Shown here piece after piece: positions 10,631-22,668 of a stretch of DNA of 64,000 nt. The stretch is from Mycocentrospora acerina (Eukaryota; Ascomycota; Dothideomycetes; Pleosporales). The notes under the pieces were generated by a model that was not told the origin of the DNA, did not search any database, and saw nothing but the letters and a program-made list of their open reading frames with translations. The translations under genes were made by a program, and so were the position numbers. Each line of letters begins with the position of its first letter. The stretch's first letter is position 1. The stretch lies in NCBI GenBank assembly GCA_022701365.1, contig JAKUHH010000350.1:62001-126000 (forward strand), given 5' to 3'.

Positions 10631-12315
10631 TTAAACAGCCTCTGGTAGCCTCCTCCGAATCTCCTCCACCATGCTGCTCCTATCCACCAGCACGCCATCC
10701 TTCTCGGGGTCATTCTCGTCCTTGATGCCCAGCACTTTAATCTTGACTTTTCCTTCCTTGAGCTCGTCTTCTCCCAGGATAATGGCAAGCGGCACACCCG
10801 CCGTCTCGGCCTGCTTAAACTGCTGCGGAAGCTTGGGCTTGAGCTTGTATGAGAATTCCGCCTTGATGCCCGCTGCCCACAGCTCCTGTGCCACTTGCAT
10901 CCGCTCCGTCAGCATCCCTGTGAACCCCTTGCCGCCAAACGCCATGACAAAGGCATCCACGTCCTTTGCCCGCTGCGTTGATTGCCCCCGCGCCTTCATG
11001 ATGCTGATGATGCGGTCGATTCCAAACGAGATGCCCACGCACGGAATCGGCTTGCCGCTGAACATGCCCACCAGCTTGTCGTACCGGCCTCCAGCTGCCA
11101 CACTCCCTACGCCAATCTCTTGCTTTTGGCCTTGTCCTTTGGGCGCAGACCCTTCTGTCACCACTTCGTAGATGAGACCTGTGTAGTAGTCCAACCCTCT
11201 GGCCAACGAGAGATCAAACGAGACGTGCTCTCTTGCCCCAAAGGCATCGAGGTACGAAAATAGCAGTTCCATGTCCTTGACACCTTGAATCACATCTTCG
11301 GACTTCGAAAGCTCTTCGTCCGTCTTGAGGAACTCGATAATGTCATCGCCGCCCTTGCGCTGTACCCAGCCGCCAATCTTGTCGGCAATGTCTGCTGCCA
11401 ATCCTTTGGTCTCCATCTCTGCCTTCACCTCAGCCCAGGGCAACTATAATCTGTCAGCACATGTCCGCGCAAACGGCTAAAAAAGAAAAGAAAAAAGCAT
11501 TACCTTATCCAGCTTGTCCACAGCAGAGCTAATCGGCCGGATAAGCTCCTCCGACACACCGGCCGCCTTGAAAATTCCGTCCAGAATCTTGCGGTGGTTC
11601 ATCTTGATCGTATACTGCTCCCAGCCCAGCGCCTCGAAGACATCCGTCACAATCTTCAACACCTCTGCATCCGGAATCATGGCGTCGTACGACCCCGCAA
11701 TGTCAAAATCGCACTGGTAAAACTCCCTCATACGGCCCTTTGTCATGGCAGGCTGGTCCCGGCGGTACACTTTGGCAATCTGGTAGCGCTTGAAGCTCTG
11801 CACACTGGGGTTCATGGCGAGCCAACGCGCAAGTGGGACAGTCAAGTCATAGCGCAGCGAGCACAACTCTCCGCCTTGGTCTTGCAGGTCGTAAATCAGC
11901 TTCGAGTCCTCGCCGTATTTGCCGCTGAGAATCTCCTTGAGTTCGAAGACGGGTGTGTCGAGCGTCGTGGCGCCGTGGCGCTTGAAAACGGTCGTTACCT
12001 TTTCAAAAAGGCGGTCGCGGAGGGCGGCATCTTCGCCAGTCCCTGGTAGGAGGAGAAATGTCAGCGGAGGCGGTACAGTAGGGTTGGGGGCAAAAGAAAC
12101 GCACAGTCGCGTGTGCCCTTGGGCACCTTCAGGTTGAAGTTCTTGCTGGCTTTGTCTTCTTTGCCCATGTCTTCATCAATGTCGTATGTTGTGGATTGGG
12201 TACAGAGCAGCCGACGGCTAGGGGGAAGACGGGCGAATTTGCCGGGTGCGAATGTGTGCTGGAGGACGCGGTGGAGGAGCGCGGGGCGGGCAAAGTGGGG
12301 TGAAAAGAGCCGCAT
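10631..12315 (-). CDS. HTS1: Histidyl-tRNA synthetase, probably both mitochondrial and cytosolic
   Basis: Exons 12315-12105, 12042-11504 and 11443-10631 give 520 aa; introns are 62 and 60 nt. It charges tRNA-His as a class II dimer. Visible signatures are KGTRDW at the N-terminal side, motif 2 (YRRDQPAMTKGRMREFYQCDFDIAG, read around 11750-11690), the HisA loop ARGLDYYTGLIYE, motif 3 AGGRYDKL and GISFGIDRI, and a C-terminal anticodon-binding domain ending RRRLPEAV. The first ATG (12315) opens an Arg-rich presequence of about 40 residues. A second in-frame ATG at 12168 (MGKEDKASKNFN, residue 50) would give a cytosolic form, as in yeast HTS1, where one gene makes both by alternative starts. Dual use is inferred; the enzyme call is firm. 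Confidence 0.93.
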
Positions 12316-12525
12316 GAGAGGAAAGTGACTCAACGGCAGGGACAAGCGCGTCACTTTGACCTCGCGCGCCAGTCCGTGCGCCTATTGCATCACATTTCAA
12401 GCATTGCCATCAGTCACACGAATAAATGTTGTTGTAGGTCTTGCATGAGTCAAAAGTCGATTCTCATCTAGGCCTCTCTACTATAGGCAGATCCTAGTTC
12501 TATCATCTGGGTATCAAGCACATGT
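12316..12525. other. Short intergenic gap upstream of HisRS
   Basis: Holds the HisRS promoter and the 3' end of the neighbouring same-strand gene. No motif stands out. Confidence 0.4.
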
Positions 12526-14002
12526 TCACAACCAAGTCTCCCTGAACCTCAGCAAGTCTTTCTGTCCATAGCACTCAGCCACCACTGTCAGAACCATGTC
12601 AATGGTGACCCTAGTATTCAAATCGACCACAGGTGTGTCATGGTGAGACGTTGACATGTCCTCCAAGGATGGCAGTCCGGGTTGCACCAAGCGGTCGCCG
12701 AGTTGTGCAAGGAGACGTGCTCGGGCTTGTTCAAGGTCGCTGACCTCCACATTCGCATCACCATTGCTATCATCTTCAGACACTGACATCTCCATGTTAG
12801 AGTCACCAGCGTCAGCCGATGGGCACTCTTCTCCTTCTTCTGGCACCTCTTCTTCGTTTTCTTGTGCAGCTTCTCTCACCTCCTTAGGCTCTGTTTGCTT
12901 GCCGTCTTCAGCTGCGCCTTCATCATGGTAGCTCTCAAGTCGCCTTCCGTGATGCAGCTTACGGCTTAGCTGTCCTGCTTTTTGACCCAGATCCCTAATC
13001 CTGCTCATCTTCCAATGGTCCAGTGTGCCAATCTCTCCCACCATTGCCAACAAAGTCCAGATCCAACAACTCTTTTCGCTGGAGATGGTGTCGTATCGAT
13101 CCATAGCATATGCACAGTATTCGAGTCCCCGATACAAAGCTTTCTCGTCGATTTGTGAGACCTGGCCGAGAGTCGGATATTCGCGATCGAGAATATGCAG
13201 CCACGAGTTTTTGTTTCTCGGGGGTTGTGCGTGGGTCGAGCGTTCAGAGCCTGACTGCCTTGCCTGTGTCGAGCCTTGGCAGAGGGCTTTGCTGTATGTG
13301 TTGCGAAGGGTATAGAACCGTCTGAGTAGCTGCTTGTAGCACTCCTCCTGTGCATCGAGATCGCAGTATTCCCTGTTTTGATCGTCGTCGTTGTCTGTCT
13401 CGGCTTCTCTGTCGACTGCGATCCAGGTGCCATCCTCATAAACTACTCCACCAGAGGTATGGAAGTTGGCAGTTTGATCATCGAGATCGTAGGCGTGTTC
13501 GGCAACTGGGGCTTTGAGCAAATCTGGGATCGTAGAAGCTTCTGATCTACCTCACAAATAAGCTACATTATCCATTCGTCAACGCGAGTTACGACAGCAG
13601 ACGGGTCCGCAGGAGTGCTTACCTTACGCTGCGAAGATACGCCAGCGCTTCGCTCATAGACTCGTCCGACAACTGCGCGTCGTCATCATCGAGTCCTGGC
13701 AGCGTCGTCCGCATGCCGCAGTCTCTGGCTGGTCCAAAGCCGCGTGATCTGTCGTTGGTGTCGACCAAGTTGCGCCCAGCATTTGGCTGAGCGGTGTTTC
13801 TCGTCATTCGCGTGCGCTTACTTCCAGGCACTTGGTTCGTAGCAGGCACGCTGACATTGGCTGGCTCGTCGCGTTTTCGCTTGCCTTGTGTCGCGGGAGG
13901 CGCTGCAGCAGAGATGGACGCAAGAAAGTCGTCAGGTCGCTGTAGCTTGTTATAACTCCCGCCATCTTTCGTAACAGCAAGATTGATACCAGGGCTGGTC
14001 AT
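12526..14002 (-). CDS. Unrecognised protein with basic N-terminal half and acidic central region
   Basis: Exons 14002-13623 and 13546-12526 encode 466 aa around a 76-nt intron (GTAAGC...GTAG). The exons join in frame as AYLRSVR-SEASTIPDLLKAP. Residues 40-75 are basic with nuclear-localisation-like clusters (KRKRDE, SKRTRMTR). A short acidic stretch, LDDDDAQLSDESMSEAL, precedes the intron. The second half has a helical segment rich in aromatic and charged residues (about residues 165-310, including two Cys-containing helices), then an acidic Glu/Ser/Asp tract and a final segment ending RFRETWL. I recognise no domain. A nuclear role is only suggested by composition. An ATG at 14167 is in frame, but the added residues are Cys-rich and look unlike a start; 14002 is preferred. 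Confidence 0.65.
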
Positions 14003-14235
14003 TTTGGCGTAGTAATAGGAGGCTTTGAGTGTGAAGCTTGACTTGCCCAAGATGAAGCTAGACACCCCCGAACACTCCGCCGTGTCTTGGCGCGAGCGGC
14101 GAACACAACCACAACAGGCCAAACAAAGACCTCTCAATGTAGCTTTGAAGAATATACATTGAATCATACAACTACATAATATTCACTTCTCGTATTCTCA
14201 TAATTCTCTAAACTCTCATCCTCATCCTTCCTTCC

Positions 14236-15738
14236 TTACTGGCCTTTCCTGACTGCCTCGTCCTTCTCCTTCTCTGGCTGGTACGGGTACTTGATGGTGA
14301 GACACCAGATATCCAAGTAGTCGCAGATAGTCCAGATGACGTCCACAATAAAGCTACCATGAACGCCCACAGCCAAGCCCAAGCACATGAAGACAAAGGC
14401 AACCTGGTAGACGTCGTTGCCCAGGGCACTTGGCCAGCCCACACCAATGTGCTCCTGCAACCACGGGCCGAGCGAGTCGACAACACCGTAGATCAATGGG
14501 TAGATGAGCACATTGCCTCTTGGGAAACGTGACTTTGTGAGATGTGAAATAATCATGCGGCCGACCGAGTAGGCGTTGATAAGGCCAGCGTAGAAGACGA
14601 ACGGTACCAGATGGTGGTGCAGAATAACGGGTTGCAGGTACAGGTACGCAGGAATCAAGACCCAGGGGGCAGCAAATGTCAAAAGACCAAGAAGCGCTTG
14701 TCGCGATTTCTGACCACGTTCGTGTCGTGCCTTCATTACATTCAATGCACTTTACTCTCGTTAGTCCAAGTCTGACAAAACTTTAGCGAGAGCTTACCTG
14801 GAGACAGTGTTGAATGTCAGTACAACGGTGCCGTATACCATGTACCATTCCGTCCATGCCATGTTGTACACAATATCAGGAATGAAACTGAATTGCTGCA
14901 ATCCGACGCTCTCGAGCAATGACCTATGCCAGAAACTACCGCCACCGAGAATGGCAGTTGAGGCGTAAACGATGCAAAGCGCAACAATGCCCTCTACGGG
15001 CCCGGATACAACACCGAGGGTCAGGGTGTGCGTGTGGTACTCGTCCCACGTTTGTACATAGAATGTCAAGAGCGCTTTATTCAAATTAGTTTGCAAGTTT
15101 ATGCACCTCATGCCTTTCATCACTTACAAGCGAAAAGCATAAGAACTGTTTTCCATCCCTGGCCCAAGTTCAGCGTGGCAGCGAACAACAAGCATTCGAG
15201 CGTTGTGTTGACCGCATCGACTCCGTGGTCGAACAACTCGCCTAGAGGTCCGCTTTGATGTGTTCTCCGAGCCTGGCTGCCGTCGACAGCGTCAAAAGTT
15301 TGGTATAGAAATAATCCAATGGCCCAACTGGCATACACCCATCTCGGACAGTCTTGGTCAAGGGTAGGTGTATACCAGAGCATTGTCAGAAAATTGACAA
15401 CGACGAAACCAAATCCAAGGAGCGTAATCTAGAACACGGTAAGAACCTGTACGTATGCTACTAAGGTGTGCGCAAAGGCTAGACGGTCGCAGCGCAATGC
15501 GCTGATGATTCTAGTGCGGGGGGACTCATGAAAACTCACAAGATTTGGCCTGCGACTGTTAGCACTACGTCCAGCGTCAAGAACAATACAAGACTTACGC
15601 CATCCACATTGGAAAGCAGTGAATCACCACATTGGTGTAGAATGGTTTGAGGACATATCGGGAGAGTAAACTGTGATCAACGCCTTGATACTTGTACTCC
15701 TTCAGCTTCGGCAGCTTGTCTTGTCGAATGTACACCAT
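14236..15738 (-). CDS. Choline/ethanolamine phosphotransferase (CDP-alcohol phosphatidyltransferase)
   Basis: Five exons: 15738-15599, 15549-15540 (only 10 nt), 15428-15128, 15074-14798 and 14749-14236; 413 aa. It transfers phosphocholine or phosphoethanolamine from its CDP form to diacylglycerol, the last Kennedy-pathway step, in the ER/Golgi membrane. The catalytic CDP-alcohol motif D-G-x2-A-R-x8-G-x3-D-x3-D is complete: D98, G99, A102, R103, G112, D116, D120. Several hydrophobic helices follow, as in yeast Cpt1/Ept1 (391-393 aa). The microexon is required: it supplies Pro-Asn-Leu of the conserved MAPNLITLLGF that leads into the first helix, and all junctions are in phase. The sequence does not tell choline from ethanolamine preference. 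Introns are 49, 111, 53 and 48 nt. Confidence 0.9.
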
Positions 15739-16350
15739 GGCTGTGGTCTCTTCCGCTGCGGCAAAATGAGCACCTTTGGAGTTTTTGCGTTGTGGTGTCT
15801 AGGATGGAAAGCAGACGATCGCTAGATTTATCGCAAGTTTGGCAAGAACTGGGTTTAGCTTGTGATTGTTGGCATGACGTATCGGTCTCAGCGGTCCAGC
15901 CACGCCGCGGGGCACGTCCTCCGAAAACTAAGAAGACATATTCAAGTGTCCTCACGCTTCTGACAGGTGATACATATGCCTAGCGATTGGATCCAGCCTA
16001 TTATGGCATTCGGCGAAATTTATCCACCATTTATTGGTTTTCTGTTCCTTCACCAGATGGTCAAACGAACCTCACGAAAAGTGTCAGCAGATACATCTCA
16101 TTCCGATGTCGGGCTAAACTGGGATAAAGCGTGATTTTAGCTTCAAAAATGATGACAGTGTGATCATGTGAATCCATTTGTATTCATTCTAGTTATCTTC
16201 GGCTTAGAGCTGGTGTCAGACCTCTTTGCGCAGAACATTAGAGGAATACTATCCTCGTCTCTCAGTCGCATGATACACTTCTCGTGTGTTCTTACAACCC
16301 TTCTCCATCCATGCTGTAATGTGTGTATATACCATCCTCGATGAAGAGGC
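15739..16350. other. Intergenic region upstream of the phosphotransferase
   Basis: 612 nt with the phosphotransferase promoter at the left and the NIPSNAP 3' end at the right. No ORF with credible protein character, no repeat, and no tRNA-like structure noticed. Confidence 0.4.
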
Positions 16351-17528
16351 TCAGGCAACGGGGCTCCATGGGCACGGCATGAGGATTCTGCTCTTCATAG
16401 TCTGAATGAGCGGTACCGTCTTGTGTACTGTCTCGCCCCAGCCTTCAATACCCCAGCTTTGTTCGCGGCGTATTTTACGTTCTTCCAAGTTGGCAAACTG
16501 CCAAAGATGATGCACTGTATTCAGGTCGCCAATCTGGACAAACCATGCACCCACGCCTTCCATGACCTCTCGACGCGCCTTCAAGCCACGTCGCCAGTGC
16601 GTCTCCCACTCGAGCAAATTTCCGGGGTGAAGAGTGTATGAGCGTAGCTCAAATATCCCGCCCAAATGACGTGGAGGGGTTGTTGGCCAGAAAGAGAACT
16701 CTTGCATCAACGACGTATTCTTAGCTTCAATCAACTTCTTGAGCTTGGAATTGAACGCGGGGAAGTCGGGGTGGGACTGGATGTTGTGTAGAGACTGGTG
16801 GTAACCCTCGTATCGCTGATACTCCCAGATGTGAACTATTTGTATGGTTTCGTAAGCCCAATACAAGCATGGAAATATGAACAGAGTAGGATCTTACCAA
16901 AGGTGTTGCAGTCACCAACTTCGGTCCTCCAGCTTCCCACAAGATGCACCTTGTTCTCAGGAATGGCTGCCATCTTCGGGTACCAGTTTCCTACAAGCTC
17001 TGTGTACTCGTCGATATTCTCTGGCTTGACAGTATGTAACACAATCGAGTGAACATACTTGCCACGAGCGAGTACTTGAGAGAAGCTGCGCTCCATATCC
17101 ATGTCAAGCTCGCGACCCTCTGGCGTGCCGTAGATGAGTGAAGACAGCGCTCCGCCCTTTTTCTTGCCGCTTTCTTGCTCACGGGCACGGGCTTCCTCTG
17201 TGGAAACAGCGTTAGCAATTGTAGAACGCTCTTAAAAGCAATATTTCTGCGACAGATACACCATCTGATACAAACAAATATCAGTAGAACAAAACGCACT
17301 TTCTTGCTGCTCCTTTTCCTTCTGTGCAGTTATCAAGCCATCACGGAATGCCTGCTGCTTTTTGGTGAAGCTCGCAGCACTTTCAGGTGTGATATCGCCA
17401 AGCGCAGGCGGCCGGATTGAACTCTGCATAGCAGTGCCGGTGGCGAAGGCTCGTGAGCGGATAGCTGATGTCGCATGCCCCCCAGCGAGTGCACCGCGAA
17501 CGCCGGCGTAGGCCTGGCGCGCGAGCAT
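16351..17528 (-). CDS. NIPSNAP-family mitochondrial protein
   Basis: Exons 17528-17300, 17197-16898 and 16835-16351 encode 337 aa; introns are 102 and 62 nt. The start at 17528 opens an Arg/Ala-rich presequence (MLARQAYAGVRGAL...RSRAFATG). Two tandem ferredoxin-like (dimeric alpha-beta barrel) units follow: one from KYVHSIVLHTVKPENIDEYTELVGNWYPK with GSWRTEVGDCNTFVHIWEYQRYEGY, the other from FELRSYTLHPGNLLEWETHWRRGLKAR with VHHLWQFANLEERKIRRE. The paired ELRxYxL...H.W.Y pattern is the NIPSNAP signature. Animal NIPSNAP1/2 sit on mitochondria and act as mitophagy signals; the fungal role is not established. The upstream frame as far as 17778 is open, but the ATG at 17528 gives the better targeting peptide. 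Confidence 0.87.
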
Positions 17529-17920
17529 GATGGTGGTGATGGTAGAGGTGGCGGTGAATGTGGTCGTGGTCCGGAAGGTAGAAGGTGGTGGAAATATTGA
17601 CTGGAAGTAATTGCGTGTCTTCACTGGAGGAAGTACCAACGAGGACGACGAGAGACGGGTGGTCTGTGGAGAGCTTCCCCTCATACAGCTCTCCCTGTCG
17701 ACAACTAGCGCATTCGCCTGATCCTTGATATGCTGGGGAAGTGCACCCCACGCGAGGGCCAATTACATCATTGGGCACGGGTAGCCTAGCAAGATAAACC
17801 AGAACAGAGCACTTAGTTCCTGCATGTCAATGGCTACATTGGCGATTGTGCAGCGTGTAATTTTAGTCGGCCTATCTTATGCATTTGTTTATACACCCAT
17901 AATCATACATGCGAACTCTC
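17529..17920. other. Intergenic region, NIPSNAP promoter and AIM11 3' end
   Basis: 392 nt. Nothing beyond the expected promoter and 3' UTR was recognised. Confidence 0.35.
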
Positions 17921-18430
17921 TCATTGCCGTTTCTCAGAGCTAGCGTTCTCGTCGTCCTCCCGAACTGTCCTCGTCTCTCCCGACGCGTAAATCAATTGGG
18001 AAAACGACGTTGGTATGTCATCTTCTGATCGATATATGCTATCGTAGTTCAAGCGGCGCCTCAACACCGCTTGCGCCTCCTTTAGGCTTGAAATATCGAA
18101 AGTCCACATTGCGCCGCCCAGAGCCATGATACCAATACTAGCGCAGTTCATGGTGGCCAAGTTTAGTGCCAGGAGAGCATCGTGGAAAGGACTGAAGTAC
18201 TCGTGAGGATTGGTGTTTGGTTCGTAGAACTTGGGCTTGACTCGAAGATTGCGCCGCCAAACTGCCCGTCGCGTTATTGCAGTCGAGGCAAGAAGGCACG
18301 TGGCTCCGATGAAGTAGACCGACAACTGTCGCAACGACCGTGATGATGTGATGCGTGTGCCCTCGTATGCATCTGAGGCTGGAGGCTGGGATGAGCCATT
18401 GTTGGCTGATGTTGCTGATGGTCTACTCAT
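17921..18430 (-). CDS. AIM11: AIM11-family mitochondrial membrane protein
   Basis: Single-exon ORF of 169 aa. After a short polar N-terminus come a hydrophobic helix (LRQLSVYFIGATCLLASTAITRRAV, around residues 33-57) and a second one (LNLATMNCASIGIMALGGAMWTFDI, around 90-113). A conserved PKFYEPNTNPHEYFSPFHDALLALN linker joins them, and an amphipathic LKEAQAVLRRRL segment follows the second helix. This two-helix layout and the ITRR motif match fungal AIM11 (altered inheritance of mitochondria 11), found mainly in ascomycetes. Its molecular function is unknown; it is presumed to be a mitochondrial membrane protein. Yeast Aim11 is somewhat shorter. The ATG at 18430 is the only reasonable start. 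Confidence 0.85.
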   Translation of the reverse strand: MSRPSATSANNGSSQPPASDAYEGTRITSSRSLRQLSVYFIGATCLLASTAITRRAVWRRNLRVKPKFYEPNTNPHEYFSPFHDALLALNLATMNCASIGIMALGGAMWTFDISSLKEAQAVLRRRLNYDSIYRSEDDIPTSFSQLIYASGETRTVREDDENASSEKRQ

Positions 18431-18835
18431 TATTCGAGCATATGCAGCTCCCGATCAGCTTCTACAACCCTGTACAGCGGCGATGAACGTAATGAGAAGC
18501 GCAGTTTTAGCTTGTCATACTGCGCAGGGCAGGGTTGTTCTTGCAATTGTCGAGTGTTGTACGAGGAGGCCTGAACAATGATCTCCTGCCACAACTGGAA
18601 GCGTGATATGAAAATTGTCGCCGGAGAAAGGTCGGCCCGTCGACTACGTTAAACAGCATTCTACCTGCTGCACCACGATACGAATTGAATCAACAGAAGG
18701 TCCTTCAATAAACCAAACATAGTAAGCGTGATGGCTGACCGAAAAATGCACAACTTGGGACCATGCACAATGGGCCGGAACCATGGCAACGCTAACCCTC
18801 TTTGGTACCGTAGATTGTGGAACTAATTTACGTGT
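18431..18835. other. Intergenic region, AIM11 promoter and WDR6 3' end
   Basis: 405 nt. The left part must contain the AIM11 promoter. No repeat or RNA gene recognised. Confidence 0.35.
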
Positions 18836-21800
18836 CTATTCAGATACCTCATTCCATTCCACACGTATAATCTCCATCCCGACACCACAAATTAGCACTC
18901 TTGCTTCTGAGCTTGTGACAGTCGTATGTAGGACGGCCACACTGGATACATCTGCAACATTCGTCTTCATTCTATTGACCCGCTTAATGGACAGCACGTC
19001 TTCAGTTCCACACGAAGGGTCTGTCTCTACAAGACGAGGGCAGACTTCCCAGACTCTGACCCATTCATCATTTCCTGATGTGACCATAAAGATGCGAGAG
19101 CCATGGCTCAGAATAGTACACGCAGTGATTGCGGAAGCGTGAGCGCCGTATACAAGTGTTGGTGGACACGCGTAGGGTATGTCTGATGTGGACGAGTGAG
19201 GCTGTGTGAGCAACAACGCTAAACTGCCATCGTCTCCACCGGACAATACAAGCGTACTACCATTCTCGAGCGTGTGTGAAATCATAGTTTTTGAAGAGCT
19301 CTGGTGAATCCTAGTGGGATACTGCCAACTCGGAGTGCAGTCTGAGGTGGCTAAGGAATATTGGGGGTTTTCAAGTGATGATGGCCATATGACAGCGTGA
19401 CCATCCGTTCCAGCGGTTAGTATGCTAGTAGGTGAAAGGAACATGCATTGAGTGAGGCAAGACGTGAAGTATGTGCTCTGACCCAGCCTCCGCCACTTAT
19501 TTCTAGAGGTGGAATCGTAATGGTAAACCTGATGCTTGTTAACACCAACAGCTATGTTGGAAGTAAAGGAGTTCATACCTTGATACTGGAGTCTGAGAAC
19601 ACCATCGCGATGTCATATCCAGTGCTGCGCTTCGTCACATCGAATGACATGATCCTCAGGTCTGAATGCTCGCTTTCTGGGAGATAAACAAACTCGCAGA
19701 CAATGCCTATGTCCATAAATGACGGTAGGTTTCGGAACCTCCAGATGTAGAACTCTTCGCGACCGCCACTACTGAACAAGTACTTCCCATCCTCTGACCA
19801 CTGCAGGTGATGGATCCCGGTGGTATGTCTTCGCAAAGTTTTCCGACAAATAAGATCTCCGTTGATGTACTGGAATATTTTGATGTCTGTGTCTTCAGCA
19901 CCAGTTGCGATTAGTTGTTGCGTGTGCTCGTCGTTACTTCTTGGCGATGACACTGCAACTGCTTTGATCTCACGTCCATGCCCACCAGATCGAATGACAT
20001 GATGCGCTAGTTTTGTCTGGGAACGTATATGCATGCTCGACGCTCTTGTCCAGACTAAAGTCCCTCCAAGCTCTCCCGACGAGTGCGGTTGAAAAGCCCA
20101 GCTTCTATGTGCACCTCCAGTCTCAACACCCATGATCTCCTCTTCGGCTGTGGCATCGTAGAGTACCCATTGCTTGCTTGAGAAACCGTGTACCATGACA
20201 TGATTTTCATGGAAGTACAGACCTTCTACTTTAGGTCCAATAGGAAGTATGAGATTGTGCACAAGGTTGACGGTTTGCGTGGAGAAATTAATGAAACTAA
20301 CAGCGAGAAATCCGTCCCGTCCCACTGAGAGCAGATGGCCAAGAGAAGAACCCTTGCTTGACGCAATCCAGGTAAGAGAGGTCACTGCTTCGTCGCCGTG
20401 AAGCTTATCAATGATTCTGAACAGTGAGGCAGTGTGGTATTTTTCGGATGCGTTCCCAGGAATAGTATATACTGCTACTGATCCGCGACGGAATCCAAGG
20501 CAAAGAAATCTGCCTTCAGACACTTCTATATGTGACATACTGGTGATTGTCGAGTCTTTCGCTAATCCTGATTTAGGTATAGTCATAATGCGAGAAACTT
20601 CTGGCCCATGTGCTGGTACAATATCCACATACAGGAGCTGCGCCTCCTTCTGCCCAGCCAGAGTGACGAGGAGGGCAGCTCCACGGTAACATGAGCTTGA
20701 AACATCAGCAACAAACATGTCTCCGACCTTTCCATTTGCTGTATGCAGCTTTGTCAAGACAGGATTAGCTTTGGAGTACGAGTAGATGTTGCCTCGAGAG
20801 CCAGCAATGAATGTGATGCCAAGCGAAGTTGCGCTAGAACACACTGAGTGCTCGGATAGATCTTCGAGTTCGTCAATCAAACTCGAGGTTGTTAGAACTC
20901 CCTGTTCACCAGAAATCGGGACAGAATTTAATTTTCCCAGAAGAACCTTTCCAGAGTTGGTAGTAAGTAAAAAAGATTCATCGTCAACGAAGCAATAGCC
21001 CCTGAAGACATCGGCTTTTCTCTTATGCGTATGTACAAGTCCTGCCGTTTGTTGAATAGGATTTGGCTCACGAGATCGGGCCAAGGATATTATATCTTCT
21101 ACAGTATATGTGCCGATTTCCGCCTGCTCGTTCGGAAGCGAAGATATGAGTGGGTGGGACGTGATTTTGCTATCTGCGGCTCCACGAATTACCTGTTGTG
21201 GTATTGTCGTTTGAGAGATTATCGTTGTTGTCCAGATGTTCTTACCATTATGATGGGCGGCGCAGTCTATTTGTGAAAGCTTGTATGGCCAGGTTGATGT
21301 ATTGCCTTCGTTCGAGGTGAGGCTCCATGTGCGTGTCGTCGCATCCTCTCCGGCCGACAAGAGACATATACTACCGTCAAATGTTGGCGACCTAACAAAC
21401 CGAAGCATCCAGACGCGGGATGTATGACCCCATCCGATTGCAAGGCAATCAGAGCTCGCAGCTAGCTCTGCGTCAGTGTGCTCATTACCAAGGCCAGTGT
21501 GGCGTATTAATCCTGAATTCTCTTCTGCAAGATCTGGAATGGTTGTTTCCAAGACCACGTCAGAAACATCCCATATACGAATTGTACGATCGTCACTACA
21601 GCTAGCGATCACTCGTTTCAGACTTTGGCCAGGTCCCAGTTCAAGTTCTTCAGAGATCTGCACGCCGAAGACTGAACCTTCGTGGCCAAGAAAAACGCAA
21701 TGGATACGAGATACCGGTTCCATACGATCTTCTTTACTCCAGGACCAGTACATGATTTCACCAAAAGCTGTACCAGCAGCAACGAGAATACGGTCCATAG

Positions 21801-22460
21801 AATCCCAGACTAAGTGAGCGGAGTACAAGATGGACCGAAGACTCGAAGTGAGTTCTGATATGGAGAGTGACAGAGATCTACACCTGAATGTCAAAAAGAA
21901 TGCTCCCAAAAGCTGGGGTATGAGTTTACTGAGGCTTACTTGGAGGACATTTCATTTTCATCTTGACATTTTATGGTCAACTGTAAGAGTGCATTATGTG
22001 CCGTCACAGCAACGCACGCGCCTGTTCCATACTCTAGCACAGAATTCAAATTGTCTGGGCAAGGAGCGATGTCGAAAATCCAGTCAGAGGCTCTTGCAGT
22101 GTCGGACATACACACACGTGGAAGTACACGCTCGTTTTCATGGGGAGTGAGGCTGATCTCAAGAACACGGCAAAGCCGCCCTCCCCAAACAATGAGTCTG
22201 GTAATACCTTTGTCATCTTTAGAACATACAGATATCCCATGCACGGCCTGAGCCTTGAAAACGCGCTTCGACGATATGTAGAATGAGTCTTGGGCATGAT
22301 AAAATCGCACAAAAGGTCCTTCTGCAGCGACTAGAAGCGTGCCACAGGAGGCCAACGCCGTCACTGGTACACGCGTGCATTCATGCTAATCAGATCAGCT
22401 CAGCGTCCAGTTTTTTTTGTGCAGAAAGAGCTGTTCACTCACTTGAAGGACTGATGACAT
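18836..22460 (-). CDS. RTT10: WD-repeat protein WDR6/Rtt10 (tRNA 2'-O-methylation cofactor)
   Basis: Exons 22460-22443 (18 nt, six codons), 22385-21940, 21883-19579 and 19528-18836; 1153 aa; introns 57, 56 and 50 nt, all in phase. The N-terminus (VTALASCGTLLVAAEGPFVRFY, then VHGISV) is the typical WDR6/Rtt10 opening. Many WD units follow, for example HEGSVFGVQI...CSDDRTIRIWDVSD, GWGHTSRVWMLRF...SAGEDATTRTWSL and RRHTTGIHHLQWSEDGKYLFSSGGREEFYIWRF. Yeast Rtt10/Trm734 partners Trm7 for Nm34 on tRNA-Phe and affects endosomal recycling; human WDR6 partners FTSJ1. Length fits the family (yeast about 1010, human about 1120). The first exon is tiny, but the ATG and the join MSSVLQ-HECTRVPVTAL are sound. 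The gene is divergent from PBDC1 over 208 bp. Confidence 0.88.
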
Positions 22461-22668
22461 TGGTGAGAGCTGCTGGGGCTTGTGGTGGAAAGTTGGTGTT
22501 GAGTCAGCCCCGCGCTTTGCTGAAACTGGCGGGGCAATGACGGAGGTCTGAGATTTAATCCATTTTGTCAAACATCACACGCGCCCGGCACCCGTCTTTT
22601 TGTGATAATCGTCACTGTCAAACAACCTCACCGCCAAATCACTCATATACAAATCTGCCAAATTCAAG
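22461..22668. promoter_or_regulatory. Bidirectional promoter, WDR6 and PBDC1
   Basis: 208 nt separate two divergent ATGs, so this must serve both genes. An ACACGCGCCCGG stretch lies in the middle (about 22577). No TATA box recognised. Confidence 0.5.
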
